The notes: generated by a model from the letters alone, not told the origin. DNA of 49,061 nt from Massilia glaciei (GCF_003011895.2 NZ_PXWF02000239.1:1-49061), one strand, 5' to 3'. Counted from the stretch's first letter, positions 6,157-15,457 are shown. Program-made: numbers and translations.

Positions 6157-8598
6157 TTGAACCAAATTACTCACACCATTCCCAGCCGCGAGGATATTCT
6201 CGGCATTTTCCGCAGTGCGGCCGCGCCAATCGAGATCGAAGCGCTGGCGCGCACACTGGGCGTCCAAACCGAAGCCGTCGAGGTGCTCACGCGCCGCCTG
6301 AACGCGATGGAGCGCGACGGCCAGCTCCGCTCGGACCGCAACGGCACCTACGAACTCGTTGACGAAACCGGCTTTGTGGCCGGCAAGGTCACGGCCCACC
6401 GCGACGGCTTCGGCTTCGTCGTCCCCGACGACGCCAGCGAAGACCTGTTCCTGTCCGAAAAAGAGATGCAGAAGGTCCTGCATGGCGACAAGGTGCTGGC
6501 CAAGATCACCGGCACCGACCGCCGCGGCCGGCGCGAGGGCACGATCGTCGAGGTCGTCTCGCGCGGCAACACGCACGTGATCGGCCGCCTGCTCAACGAG
6601 GGCGGCGTCTGGATCGTCGCCCCCGAGGACAAGCGCATCGGCCAGGACATCCTGGTCGCTGGCTCGCCCGGCAAGGCCAAGGCCGGCCAGATCGTCAGCG
6701 TCGAAGTGATCGACCAGCCATCGCGCTTCAAGCAGCCCACCGGCCGCGTGGTCGAGGTGCTCGGCGAGCTCGACGACCCCGGCATGGAGATCGAAATCGC
6801 CGTGCGCAAGTTCGGCGTGCCGCACATCTTCTCGGCCGCGGCCCTCAAGTCGGCCGCCAAGCTGCCCGGCGAGGTGCGCGACATCGACCTCGAAGACCGG
6901 GTCGACCTGCGCGACGTGCCGCTCGTCACCATCGACGGCGAAGACGCGCGCGACTTCGACGACGCCGTCTATTGCGAGCCGGTCAAGGTGGGCAAGGCCA
7001 ACTGCTTCCGCCTGATCGTGGCCATCGCCGACGTGAGCCATTACGTCAAGCCGAACGACGCGATCGACATCGACGCGATTGAGCGCAGCACCTCGGTGTA
7101 TTTCCCGCGCCGCGTGATCCCGATGCTGCCCGAGAAACTCTCGAACGGCCTGTGTTCGCTCAACCCGGCGGTCGACCGCCTCACGCTCGTGTGCGACGCC
7201 GTGGTCTCCGACAAGGGCGAGGTCAAGGCCTACCAGTTCTATCCGGCCGTGATCCACTCCGCCGCGCGCCTGACCTACACCGAGGTGGCCGAGATCGTCG
7301 GCAACACCGCCGGCCCCGAGGCGGCCAAGCGGCCGGCCATCGTGCCGCACCTGCTCAACCTCAACGACGTCTACCACGCGCTGCTCAAGGCGCGCATGGA
7401 GCGCGGCGCGATCGACTTCGAGACCACCGAAACCTACATCGTCTGCAACCCGCTCGGCAAGATCGAAAAGATTATCCCGCGCACCCGCAACGAGGCCCAC
7501 AAGATCATCGAGGAGTGCATGCTCGCGGCCAACGTCTGCGCCGCCGACCTGCTGATCCGCCACAAGCATCCGGGCACCTACCGCATCCACGCCACGCCGA
7601 CCAAGGAGAAGCTCACCCAGGTGCGCACCTTCCTCAAGCAGGTCGGCCTGAACCTCGACGGCGGCGACAAGCCGTCCGCGGGCGACTACGCCGCGCTGAT
7701 GCGCGTGGTCAAGGAGCGTCCCGACGCGCAACTACTGCAAACCATGCTGCTGCGCTCGATGCAGCAAGCCGTCTACAGCCCCGACAACATCGGCCACTTC
7801 GGCCTCGCGTACGAGGCCTACGCCCACTTCACGAGCCCGATCCGGCGCTATCCCGACCTGCTCACGCACCGCGCGATCAAGGCCATTCTGCTGGGCAAAA
7901 AGTACGAACCGAAGGGCATCGACCTCAAGTCGCTCAACACGACCGTCTCCAACGCGACGCGCAAGCAGCTGGCCAAGGACACCGCCGAAGGCAAGCAAAA
8001 GCAAGCCAAGGACCTGACCATCTGGGACGCGCTCGGGGTGCACTGCTCGGCCAACGAGCGGCGCGCCGACGAGGCCTCGCGCGACGTCGAAGCCTGGCTC
8101 AAGTGCTTCTTCATCAAGGACAAGCTCGGCGAGGAATTCACCGGCGTGGTCTCGGGCGTGACCACCTTCGGCATCTTCGTGCAGCTCGACGCGCTGTACG
8201 TCGAGGGCCTGGTCCACATCACCGAACTGGGCACCGACTTCTTCCAGTACGACGACGCGCGCCACGAGCTGCGCGGCGAACGCACCGGCAAGCGCTACCA
8301 GCTGACCGACCGCGTCACGGTGCAGGTGTCGCGGGTTGACCTCGAGGCGCGCAAGATCGACCTCGTGCTCGCCGGCGGCAGCGTCTCAAGCGACACGGGC
8401 GCGGGCAAGCCCAAGAGCGCGGCCGCCAAGGCGCTCGAGGCCAAGCCGGGCAAGTCGCGCAAGCCGACCGTCAACACGGCCGGCAACAGCGCGCGCTACG
8501 AGCTCGACACGAGCGCCGAGAACAATCCAAAGGGCAAACGTTCGAAGGGCGGCGCCGCGCCAAAACCGGTTTCAAAAACCAGCAAGAAGAAGCGTTAA
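6157..8598 (+). CDS. rnr: Ribonuclease R
   Basis: RNase R is a processive 3'-to-5' exoribonuclease that degrades structured RNA. The product has an N-terminal helix-turn-helix (SREDILGIFR to RDGQLR), cold-shock RNA-binding domains, an RNB catalytic domain containing the metal-binding aspartates (GEDARDFDDAV, about residue 262), and an S1 domain (about 657-740, GVVSGVTTFGIFVQL). The tail is rich in Lys, Ala and Ser, as in many RNase R proteins. I start it at TTG 6157, just before NQITHTIPSREDIL, giving 813 residues. An ATG at 6025 in the same frame would add 44 residues that look non-coding. Both starts lack a strong ribosome binding site. rlmB follows after 41 bases and is probably cotranscribed. 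Confidence 0.94.
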   Translation: MNQITHTIPSREDILGIFRSAAAPIEIEALARTLGVQTEAVEVLTRRLNAMERDGQLRSDRNGTYELVDETGFVAGKVTAHRDGFGFVVPDDASEDLFLSEKEMQKVLHGDKVLAKITGTDRRGRREGTIVEVVSRGNTHVIGRLLNEGGVWIVAPEDKRIGQDILVAGSPGKAKAGQIVSVEVIDQPSRFKQPTGRVVEVLGELDDPGMEIEIAVRKFGVPHIFSAAALKSAAKLPGEVRDIDLEDRVDLRDVPLVTIDGEDARDFDDAVYCEPVKVGKANCFRLIVAIADVSHYVKPNDAIDIDAIERSTSVYFPRRVIPMLPEKLSNGLCSLNPAVDRLTLVCDAVVSDKGEVKAYQFYPAVIHSAARLTYTEVAEIVGNTAGPEAAKRPAIVPHLLNLNDVYHALLKARMERGAIDFETTETYIVCNPLGKIEKIIPRTRNEAHKIIEECMLAANVCAADLLIRHKHPGTYRIHATPTKEKLTQVRTFLKQVGLNLDGGDKPSAGDYAALMRVVKERPDAQLLQTMLLRSMQQAVYSPDNIGHFGLAYEAYAHFTSPIRRYPDLLTHRAIKAILLGKKYEPKGIDLKSLNTTVSNATRKQLAKDTAEGKQKQAKDLTIWDALGVHCSANERRADEASRDVEAWLKCFFIKDKLGEEFTGVVSGVTTFGIFVQLDALYVEGLVHITELGTDFFQYDDARHELRGERTGKRYQLTDRVTVQVSRVDLEARKIDLVLAGGSVSSDTGAGKPKSAAAKALEAKPGKSRKPTVNTAGNSARYELDTSAENNPKGKRSKGGAAPKPVSKTSKKKR

Positions 8599-8635
8599 GT
8601 TAAAGAAAAAAGTTAAAGAAAAAAGTTAAAGAAGA
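8597..8635. repeat. 13-bp tandem repeat between rnr and rlmB
   Basis: AAGTTAAAGAAAA occurs three times in a row, the last copy ending GAAGA. It begins in the rnr stop codon and ends in the purine-rich tract that acts as the rlmB ribosome binding site. The unit is not a multiple of three. Confidence 0.85.
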
Positions 8636-8639
8636 AAAG

Positions 8640-9383
8640 ATGAAGAATAAAATGATATTCGGGTTCCACGCGGTGACCTCGCGCTTGCGTCACGAGGCTT
8701 CGTCGGTGGAGGAGATTTTTGTCGACGCCACGCGCCAGGACCGGCGCATGCACGATTTGGTGGCCAACGCCAAGTCGCTCGGCGTGCGCGTGATGCCGGT
8801 CGACTCGGCCCGCCTCGACAAGATCGTCGGCACCCGCCGCCACCAGGGCGTGATCGCGTTCGCGAGCGAACTGGCGCTGGCGCGCAACCTCGACGAGCTG
8901 CTCGACGCGATCGACGGCCCGCCGCTGCTGCTGATCCTCGACGGCATCACCGACCCGCACAACCTGGGCGCCTGCCTGCGCGTGGCCGACGGCGTCGGCG
9001 CGCACGCGGTGATCGTGCCCAAGGACCGCGCAGTCGGCCTCAACGCCACCGCCGCCAAGGTCGCCAGCGGCGCCGCCGAGACCGTGCCCTACATCACCGT
9101 CACCAACCTGGCGCGCACCATGCGCGAACTCAAGGAGCGCGACATCCTGCTGATCGGCACCTCCGACGACGCCGACCGCGGCCTGTACGAGGCCGACTTC
9201 TCGGGATCGGCCGCGCTCGTGATGGGCTCGGAGGGCGAGGGCATGCGCCGCCTCACGCGCGAGACCTGCGACGTGTTGGTCGGCATCCCGATGTTCGGTT
9301 CGGTCGAGAGCCTGAACGTGTCGGTCGCCTCCGGCGTGTGCCTGTACGAGGCGCGCCGCCAGCGCATGGCGCGCGAGGGCTGA
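8640..9383 (+). CDS. rlmB: 23S rRNA (guanosine-2'-O-)-methyltransferase RlmB
   Basis: RlmB uses S-adenosylmethionine to methylate the ribose of G2251 in 23S rRNA (E. coli numbering). The 247-residue length is usual. An N-terminal substrate-binding domain (FGFHAV at 7-12) is followed by a SpoU/TrmH-type knotted methyltransferase domain. That domain carries the three family motifs: [14 protein letters not shown] near 100, MGSEGEG near 195, and [15 protein letters not shown] near 216. The ATG at 8640 has an AAGAAG site upstream. The gene is paired with rnr, a common arrangement in proteobacteria, and ends before a strong terminator. Confidence 0.95.
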   Translation: MKNKMIFGFHAVTSRLRHEASSVEEIFVDATRQDRRMHDLVANAKSLGVRVMPVDSARLDKIVGTRRHQGVIAFASELALARNLDELLDAIDGPPLLLILDGITDPHNLGACLRVADGVGAHAVIVPKDRAVGLNATAAKVASGAAETVPYITVTNLARTMRELKERDILLIGTSDDADRGLYEADFSGSAALVMGSEGEGMRRLTRETCDVLVGIPMFGSVESLNVSVASGVCLYEARRQRMAREG

Positions 9384-9434
9384 TTTTCGATTGGAAGCAA
9401 GGCGCTTGGCCGCAATCGCAGTCGAGCAAAAAGA

Positions 9435-9481
9435 GGGTTGGAGTTTTTTCGCGCAGCGAAAATGACTCCGACCCTTTTTTT
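9435..9481 (+). terminator. Rho-independent terminator after rlmB
   Basis: A 10-bp stem (9435-9444 with 9465-9474, one G-T pair), with further pairing inside the loop, is followed by seven T residues. Confidence 0.88.
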
Positions 9482-9582
9482 GCGGTCCGAAGTCCATGGC
9501 CGCGATTGGCTTTGACCTGACCCCGGCAAGCCTCGCGCGAATGCGCTACCATGGCTCTCCAACAACTGTATTTGGCTGTCTT

Positions 9583-10320
9583 ATGTTCCCCAACCTGAGT
9601 GACGATATCAAGAGCATCATCAAGCGCGATCCCGCGGCCCGCAACACGTGGGAGGTGATCACTTGTTACCCGGGTTTCCAGGCCATCATGATGCACCGCT
9701 GGGCGCATTTCTTCTGGGGCGCCGGACTCAAATGGATCGGCCGCTTCATCTCCTATCTCGCGCGCATCGTCACGGGCATCGAAATCCATCCCGGCGCCAC
9801 CATCGGCCACCGTGTGTTCATCGACCACGGCTTCGGCGTGGTCATCGGCGAGACCGCCATCGTCGGCGACGACTGCACCATCTACCAGGGCGTCACGCTC
9901 GGCGGCACCACGCTCACCAGCGGCACCAAGCGCCACCCGACGCTCGAGCGCGGCGTCATCATCGGCGCCGGCGCCAAGGTGCTCGGCGCGTTCACGGTTG
10001 GCGAATACGCCAAGGTCGGCTCGAACGCGGTCGTCGTCAAGCCGGTGCCGGCCGGCGCCACCGCGGTCGGCAACCCGGCCCATATCGTGCGGAAAGACCT
10101 GGACCTGCGCAACGCGCAGTTGTTCTCTGCCTATGGCGTCAGCGCCAACGGCGACGACCCGCTGTCGAAGGCGCTGCACAACCTGATCAACCACGTGGCG
10201 CGCCAGGACGAGCAGATGGAGTGCATACTGGCAACGATCAAAGAGGCCGGCATCGCCTGCTCCGGCATCCCCGGCTGCGACAAACTCGACTCGGTCGAGC
10301 TCAACAAACTGGTCGAATAA
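9583..10320 (+). CDS. cysE: Serine O-acetyltransferase
   Basis: CysE transfers acetyl from acetyl-CoA to L-serine to make O-acetylserine, the first committed step of cysteine synthesis. The 245-residue protein has a short helical N-terminus and a left-handed parallel beta-helix made of hexapeptide repeats. The conserved patterns are GIEIHPGATIG, IDHGFGVVIGETA (with the catalytic His) and GVTLGGT, followed by KRHPTL and VGNPA. The ATG at 9583 gives the expected MFPNLSDDIK start; upstream in-frame ATGs run into intergenic sequence. A 28-base gap leads to the yceH-like gene. Confidence 0.95.
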   Translation: MFPNLSDDIKSIIKRDPAARNTWEVITCYPGFQAIMMHRWAHFFWGAGLKWIGRFISYLARIVTGIEIHPGATIGHRVFIDHGFGVVIGETAIVGDDCTIYQGVTLGGTTLTSGTKRHPTLERGVIIGAGAKVLGAFTVGEYAKVGSNAVVVKPVPAGATAVGNPAHIVRKDLDLRNAQLFSAYGVSANGDDPLSKALHNLINHVARQDEQMECILATIKEAGIACSGIPGCDKLDSVELNKLVE

Positions 10321-10348
10321 ACTGGCTGTACAATACAAGGAAAGATTA

Positions 10349-11038
10349 ATGACACTAGAAGCAAACGGCACCACCGACCTGCTGGCCGAATTCGATGCTT
10401 TCGAAATCCGCGTGCTCGCGGTGCTGGCCGAAAAAGAGGCGCTCACGCCCGACAACTATCCGATGTCGCTCAACGCGATCACCAACGGCTGCAACCAGCT
10501 CTCGAGCCGCGACCCCGTCATGCAAATTTCCGACGAGACGGTGCAGGATGTGCTGCAGCGGCTCATGCAGCGCAAGTTCGTCAACGGCATCACCCAGGCC
10601 GGTGCGCGCGTGACCAAGTACGAGCACCGCCTGCGCGTCAAATGGTCGCTCGAGCAGGACAAACTGGCCGTGATGGCGATTCTAATGCTGCGCGGCCTGC
10701 AGACGGCCGGCGAGATCCGCACCCGCGCGGGCCGCGTGCACGACTTCAAATCGGTGGCCGACGTCGAGACCGCGCTGCAGTTCCTGATGGACAAGTACCC
10801 GCCGCTGGTGTCGCGCCTGGCGCTCGCGCCCGGCACCAAGGAGCCGCGCTACGGCCATCTGCTGGCCGGCGAGGCCGCCCTGGCGCAGCAGGAGACCGCG
10901 GCAGGCTACGCCGGCTCGCTCGCGGCGCCGTCGCAGGGCGGGCGCGTCGGCCAGCTCGAGCAGGAGGTGGTGTCGCTGCGGCGCGAGGTCGACCTGCTCA
11001 AGGAACAATTCGAAAGCTTCCGCAAGCAATTCGAATAA
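10349..11038 (+). CDS. YceH/UPF0502 (DUF480) family protein
   Basis: This 229-residue protein matches the conserved YceH family, whose biochemical role is not established. Two winged-helix repeats are visible: residues about 14-95 (LAEKEALTPDNYPMSLNA, NQLSSRDPV) and about 97-170 (LMLRGLQTAGEIRTRAGR). The segment EPRYGHLL is a family hallmark. The last 30 residues form a coiled coil (LEQEVVSLRREVDLLKEQF), suggesting self-association. It follows cysE closely and ends before a strong terminator, so the two may form an operon. Confidence 0.9.
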   Translation: MTLEANGTTDLLAEFDAFEIRVLAVLAEKEALTPDNYPMSLNAITNGCNQLSSRDPVMQISDETVQDVLQRLMQRKFVNGITQAGARVTKYEHRLRVKWSLEQDKLAVMAILMLRGLQTAGEIRTRAGRVHDFKSVADVETALQFLMDKYPPLVSRLALAPGTKEPRYGHLLAGEAALAQQETAAGYAGSLAAPSQGGRVGQLEQEVVSLRREVDLLKEQFESFRKQFE

Positions 11039-11063
11039 ACCGCGCGGTACCGGAAAGCAAAAG

Positions 11064-11099
11064 CGCCCCGCGATCGTCAAGACCGCGGGGCGTTTTTTT
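11064..11099 (+). terminator. Rho-independent terminator after yceH-like gene
   Basis: A perfect 9-bp stem (11064-11072 with 11084-11092) is followed by seven T residues. Confidence 0.9.
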
Positions 11100-11120
11100 G
11101 CTTAATGGTGTTTACGGAAA

Positions 11121-11180
11121 CCTGCCTTGCAAGGCAGGTCCGTTACGCAGGGGCGTGGCAATGCCACCCCAATTCCCTGC
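11121..11180. repeat. REP-like intergenic element, copy A
   Basis: Two adjacent hairpins are present: CCTGCC/GGCAGG around TTGCAA, and GTGGC/GCCAC within a GGGG/CCCC clamp. The order and the flanking words (CAGG, TTCCCTGCT, ACCCTTCG) match the element at 19791-19860, with base changes that largely keep the stems paired. It lies between convergent genes. Confidence 0.7.
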
Positions 11181-12176
11181 TCACCCTTCGTCCCTCCAGC
11201 GACGCAGACGCGTCGCCACGAACAGCATGGCGACACCGGCGGCCACGCCGATCCACACGTTCGGTCCGGCCAGCGTCCTCCACGATTCAAAGAAGATTGT
11301 TCCCATCTCGGCGCCGTGGCCGGAGCTTGGGACAAAGCGCTCGGGCGTGATGCGCTCGAAACCGAACCACGCGCCGGGCACCAGGCCGAACAGGCCGCGT
11401 CCGATGATGTTGGTCATGAACCAATCCATATTGACCGCGATGCCGGCCGTCCAGCTGGCCCACTTGATCAGCAAGGCGGTGAGCAGCGGCGCGCCGACGG
11501 CCCACAGGAACACTTTGGAACGGGCCCACGCCGACACCATCATCAGCCAGCCGATCGTCGGCAGCGCCCACAGCGCATACACCGGCAGCAATCCCACCAG
11601 CCGCACCGGGGTCAGGTACACGTCGGCGTTGCTGAGCGCGGTGCCGAAGGCGTTGATGCCCTGGAATGCGAACACCAGGCAGGCGATCAGGAGCAGGGCC
11701 AGCGAGGCCGCGGTCGCGACGCCGAGCGTGATCAGCGGCGCCACCACGATGATGGTGGCGACCTTCGAGAGCACCGTCATATGGTCCGACAGCGGCAGCG
11801 ACTTCCAGAACAACACGCTGCGGTCGCGGCGCTCCTCGTACAGCGCGCCAAGGCAATAGAAGAAGGCGATCACGGCCAGCATCAGCAGCAGCGGGACGGC
11901 CGCCAGCATGACCATGCTCGACATCGTCTCGACCAAATTCGTCTTGTCGGCCTGCTGCATCTTTTGCAGCTCGGTGGCGATGGTCGTCGTCGACTTCGTC
12001 ATGCTGGTGCCGTCGGCATGGCGCGTGATGACGGTGTCGGCATGGTTGACGGCCGCATAGGTGAACATGCCGCCCAGCAGGACCACCATCGCGATCCCGA
12101 CCACGATCGGCGCCCACACCAGCGCGCCCTTGTGCTCCCAGAACTCGCGCCGCAATAACCATTTCATCGTTTTCAT
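11181..12176 (-). CDS. ABC-2 type transporter permease
   Basis: This 331-residue inner-membrane protein has at least six hydrophobic segments, with a large extracytoplasmic loop after the first (about residues 45-85). EERRDRSVLFWKSLPLS is the coupling motif of GntR-linked ABC-2 permeases. The start overlaps the stop of the ATPase gene by 4 bases (ATGA), so the two are translationally coupled. Together they form an efflux or peptide/lipid-type exporter; the substrate cannot be told. The REP-like element at 11121-11180 abuts its stop codon. Confidence 0.88.
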   Translation of the reverse strand: MKTMKWLLRREFWEHKGALVWAPIVVGIAMVVLLGGMFTYAAVNHADTVITRHADGTSMTKSTTTIATELQKMQQADKTNLVETMSSMVMLAAVPLLLMLAVIAFFYCLGALYEERRDRSVLFWKSLPLSDHMTVLSKVATIIVVAPLITLGVATAASLALLLIACLVFAFQGINAFGTALSNADVYLTPVRLVGLLPVYALWALPTIGWLMMVSAWARSKVFLWAVGAPLLTALLIKWASWTAGIAVNMDWFMTNIIGRGLFGLVPGAWFGFERITPERFVPSSGHGAEMGTIFFESWRTLAGPNVWIGVAAGVAMLFVATRLRRWRDEG

Positions 12177-13030
12177 GCGTAGCTTCCTTTCATGGTCGCG
12201 ACGAACAGGTCGGCGACGCTTGGGTTTCTTGTTTCACCGAGTGCCTCGAGCTGGGCCCGCGGGACGCCGTCGAACAGCATCACCGACTTGCCGAACACGC
12301 TGCGCTGGTCGATCGGCTGCAGCGCGTTGGCCGCGTTGACCTTGTCGGCCGGAACCATCACCTCGGTGTAGCGCTCGCCGACCTCGTCCATCGACACCGA
12401 CAGCACGATCTTGCCGTCGCGGATGAACATCAGGTCGGTCAGGATGTGCTCGACCTCCTCGACCTGGTGGGTGGTGATGACGATCGTCTTTTTCTCGTCG
12501 AAATAATCCTCGAGCAGGTTCTGGTAGAACTGCTTGCGGTAGATGATGTCGAGGCCGAGCGTGGGCTCGTCGAGCACGAGCAGCTTGGCGTCGATCGCCA
12601 TCACGAGCGCGAGGTGCAGTTGCACCACCATGCCCTTGGACATCGACTTGACCATCATGCCGGGCGACAGTTTGGTGTTGGCGAGGTAGCGTTCGGCCTT
12701 CTTGCGGTCGAAGCGCGGATGCACGCCGGCCACGAAGTCGATCGCGTCGCCGACCTTGAGCCAGCGCGGCAGGATGGCCACGTCGGCGATGAAGCAGACC
12801 TCCTGCATCAGCGCGTCGCGCTGGGTGCGCGGGTCGAAGCCGAGCACCGACAATTCGCCGTCGAACGGGATCAGGCCCAGCGCGGCCTTGAGGGTGCTGG
12901 TCTTGCCCGAGCCGTTGGGTCCGATCAGGCCGACGATGCGCCCGGCCGGGATCTCGAAACTGATGTTGTCGACCGCGACAGCTTTGCCGTAGTGCTTGCT
13001 CAAGCCCCGGGCCGAGATCACGGCGCTCAT
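12173..13030 (-). CDS. ABC transporter ATP-binding protein
   Basis: This 285-residue ATPase energises the adjacent permease. Walker A is GPNGSGKTS near residue 39, Walker B is LLVLDEP followed by TLGLD, and the switch histidine is in ITTHQVEEVE. The signature is degenerate (MSKGMVVQLHLAL rather than LSGGQ), as is usual for the GntR/YtrA-linked ABC class. The ATG at 13030 overlaps the GntR stop by 4 bases. Longer in-frame starts read into the regulator gene and are not credible. Confidence 0.92.
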   Translation of the reverse strand: MSAVISARGLSKHYGKAVAVDNISFEIPAGRIVGLIGPNGSGKTSTLKAALGLIPFDGELSVLGFDPRTQRDALMQEVCFIADVAILPRWLKVGDAIDFVAGVHPRFDRKKAERYLANTKLSPGMMVKSMSKGMVVQLHLALVMAIDAKLLVLDEPTLGLDIIYRKQFYQNLLEDYFDEKKTIVITTHQVEEVEHILTDLMFIRDGKIVLSVSMDEVGERYTEVMVPADKVNAANALQPIDQRSVFGKSVMLFDGVPRAQLEALGETRNPSVADLFVATMKGSYA

Positions 13031-13395
13031 GCCGCACCGCCCGGCTGGGTGCTGCGCAGCAGTTGTTCGACGTCGAGGCCGAGGCGGCGGATGCGCTCGA
13101 CCATGGCGGGCCATTCCTCGCGCACGAAGCGCTCGCGTTCGCTTGCCAGCAGTTTCTCGCTGGCGCCTTCGGTTACATACATGCCGATCCCCCTTCGTTT
13201 TTCTACAAGATTGTCGTCCACGAGTTCCTGGTAGGCGCGTGAGACGGTTATTGGGTTCAGTTGGTACTCGGCCGCCACCTGGCGCACCGAGGGCAGGGGG
13301 TCGCCCGCCTTGAGCGCGCCGTCGAGCATCATGCCGATGACCCGGTCCTTGAGCTGGCGGTAGATTGGGGTGTTGTCGTTCCAGCCGATCGTCAT
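13027..13395 (-). CDS. YtrA-subfamily GntR transcriptional regulator
   Basis: This 122-residue regulator has an N-terminal winged helix (PIYRQLKDRV, PLPSVRQVA, NPITVSRAYQEL, VEKRRGIGMYV) and only a short helical tail. That is typical of the YtrA branch of GntR, which represses its own ABC transporter operon. It is the first gene of a three-gene unit (regulator, ATPase, permease) joined by 4-base overlaps. The promoter just upstream contains a palindrome across the -10, consistent with autorepression. Confidence 0.92.
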   Translation of the reverse strand: MTIGWNDNTPIYRQLKDRVIGMMLDGALKAGDPLPSVRQVAAEYQLNPITVSRAYQELVDDNLVEKRRGIGMYVTEGASEKLLASERERFVREEWPAMVERIRRLGLDVEQLLRSTQPGGAA

Positions 13396-13481
13396 TTTTG
13401 ACTCTCCTGGGCAAACCGTGAAGCAGGTTGATACATGATGCCTCCCTGGTGGTGAGGTGATTGGGTATTGAGGTGGTGATG

Positions 13482-13515
13482 TAGTTAACTATAACACCGT
13501 TCTAATTTAAGTCAA
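13482..13515 (-). promoter_or_regulatory. Sigma-70 promoter with overlapping palindromic operator for the GntR-ABC operon
   Basis: On the minus strand, TTGACT (complement of 13510-13515) and TATAGT (complement of 13488-13493) are separated by 16 bases. The perfect palindrome TAGTTAACTA (13482-13491) covers the -10, the expected place for a GntR repressor site. Confidence 0.75.
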
Positions 13516-13636
13516 CAGATTTATTGTCGATTGTCCAGTCGGGAAAGTGTTTCCAATTTGCAACGCTCTAGGCGGAACGATAACTGATGTTGCCCGTAAG
13601 GGCGTAGACTGGCGGGGCCGAAACAGAGGGAATGTC

Positions 13637-14557
13637 ATGGGGTTGAAATTGCGCAGGGCGGTCATCAGCAATATGGTCGTGACAATGGTGCTGGTGTTCG
13701 CCGCCAGCGCCGGGGCGGGGGTGTTGTCGGGCCTGATGCGGCTCGATTCCATCATGCTCGGCGTGCCGCTGGGCCTGGCGCTGGCCGCGGGCTTGTCCGC
13801 GGCCCTGCTCAAGATGCACAGGCTCAAGGCGCGCACGCTGGCCAAGATCACGCGCCAGTTCTCCTGGATCGCGCTCGAACACGGCTGCAAGGTCGGCGGC
13901 CACCAGGTCGACTGGAAGACGCTCGACGATTTCGCCGTCACGCTCAGGCTGCGCGGCTTTGAGCCGCTCGGCTGGCACACGCCCAATCCACTGCCAAAGG
14001 GCGCGACCTGGGTCTCGGCCTGCTTCCTCAACGCCCTCAAGACCACCTTGATCGAGGTGCAGCGGATCGAGACCCTGCCGGGCGCGACCACCGGCGCCAT
14101 CGGCGGCGTGCGTCTGACGGTGTTCTCGGTGATCGGCGGAACCATCCGCACCGTCACCACCGACCACAAGGTGACCCCGACCAGCTACCTGCTGCGCTAT
14201 CCGACGGACGTGTTCGCCTCGTATCCGGGCTTGCCGCTGCCGCGTCTGCTCGACAAGCACGAGGCCCTGGTCAAGGCCCTGTGCGGGCGCACCGACAAGT
14301 ATCCGAGCGCCGGCCTGACGGTGGCGCGCTACGTGCTGCTGCAGCGCGAGCGCCTGGCGCAAACGCGCGCGCGGGTGGCGGGGATGAGCGGGTTCAAGAT
14401 CGCCGGCATCATCGACGCCTTCGAAAGCAATCCGCAAAGCAAGTGGGCGCCGCCGAGTGATGTCTTGCCGAAGCTGCCCGAGCGCTCGTTCGCCCAGCTC
14501 GACGCCAGTCCTGCCGTCAAGGGCGGGCCGCCGATCGTCGCGATGCCCGCCCCGTGA
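13637..14557 (+). CDS. Two-helix membrane protein of unknown function
   Basis: This 306-residue protein has two hydrophobic segments near the N-terminus (about 8-30 and 38-60) and a long soluble part that would face the cytoplasm. I do not recognise a domain. The soluble region contains WIALEHGCKVGG, GWHTPNPLPKG and SYLLRYPTDVFASYP. The ATG at 13637 follows a GAGGG site and places the basic MGLKLRR directly before the first membrane segment. The in-frame ATG at 13547 would add 30 residues unlike a membrane-protein start. It stands alone between a divergent operon and a DUF1275 gene. Confidence 0.75.
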   Translation: MGLKLRRAVISNMVVTMVLVFAASAGAGVLSGLMRLDSIMLGVPLGLALAAGLSAALLKMHRLKARTLAKITRQFSWIALEHGCKVGGHQVDWKTLDDFAVTLRLRGFEPLGWHTPNPLPKGATWVSACFLNALKTTLIEVQRIETLPGATTGAIGGVRLTVFSVIGGTIRTVTTDHKVTPTSYLLRYPTDVFASYPGLPLPRLLDKHEALVKALCGRTDKYPSAGLTVARYVLLQRERLAQTRARVAGMSGFKIAGIIDAFESNPQSKWAPPSDVLPKLPERSFAQLDASPAVKGGPPIVAMPAP

Positions 14558-14657
14558 TGTGCCCCGTGACGCGTGTCGTGAAGTCGCTTGATGACACGTG
14601 CTTCATGATGCGTGAACATCGGATCGCGCCGCCCGCCGCAGCCGAAAGGGGGGTGGC

Positions 14658-15428
14658 ATGCCGATCAACTATGCGCGGCGGCTGACCGGGCATACCCGCT
14701 CGGCCAAGTCGAACCGCCATCTTGGTTTTGCGCTCGCTTTCGTCGCCGGCGCCACCAACGCCGGCGGCTTTCTCGCGGTCCAGCAGTACACCTCGCACAT
14801 GACGGGCATCGTCTCGGCGGTCGCCGACAACCTTGCCCTCGGCGCGTTCGCGCTGGTCGGGGCCGGGTTCGGCGCCTTGCTGTCGTTCCTGCTCGGCGCG
14901 GCCTGCACGGCCGTCATGGTCAACTACGCGCGGCGCCGGCAAAGGGACAGCGAATACGCCTTGCCCTTGCTGGTCGAGGCGCTGCTGCTGCTCGCCTTCG
15001 GCATGCTGGGCGCGCGCCTGGCCGGCATCGAAGGCCTGTTCATCCCCGCGACCGTGATGCTGTTGTGCTTCATCATGGGGCTGCAAAACGCGCTCATGTC
15101 CGAGATCTCGCATGCCGAAATCCGCACCACCCATGTGACCGGCATCGTCACCGACCTCGGCATCGAATTGGGCAAGTTCGTGTATTGGAACCGCGGCGGC
15201 GCGCGCGCGCGGCCGTTGGTCGCGGCCGATCCGGACCGGCTCAAGTTGTTGTCCGCGCTGCTGGGTAGTTTTTTCGGCGGCGCGCTCGTCGGCGCCTTCG
15301 GCTTCAAGCTGGTCGGCTATCTCGCGACGGTGCCGCTGGCACTGGTTTTGTGCGCGTTCGCGCTGGTGCCGACGATAGACGACGTCCGGGGCGGGCTGCG
15401 CCGGCGCGCCGGAAAGAGGCGCTCCTAG
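14658..15428 (+). CDS. YoaK/DUF1275 family membrane protein
   Basis: This 256-residue protein matches the DUF1275 (YoaK) family of uncharacterised inner-membrane proteins. About six hydrophobic segments are visible. Diagnostic patterns are AFVAGATNAGGFL, QQYTSHMTG, MGLQNA and RTTHVTGIVTDLGIELG. The two TSHMTG/THVTG motifs reflect an internal duplication typical of the family. An AAAGGGGGG tract lies upstream of the ATG. No functional partner is evident nearby. Confidence 0.9.
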   Translation: MPINYARRLTGHTRSAKSNRHLGFALAFVAGATNAGGFLAVQQYTSHMTGIVSAVADNLALGAFALVGAGFGALLSFLLGAACTAVMVNYARRRQRDSEYALPLLVEALLLLAFGMLGARLAGIEGLFIPATVMLLCFIMGLQNALMSEISHAEIRTTHVTGIVTDLGIELGKFVYWNRGGARARPLVAADPDRLKLLSALLGSFFGGALVGAFGFKLVGYLATVPLALVLCAFALVPTIDDVRGGLRRRAGKRRS

Positions 15429-15457
15429 GCGCTTTCCAGGCGCTTTCTAGACGTTTT

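Noticed and set aside
6061-7731. Long antisense frame of 556 codons across rnr
   Set aside because: It is the complement of conserved rnr codons and resembles no known protein.
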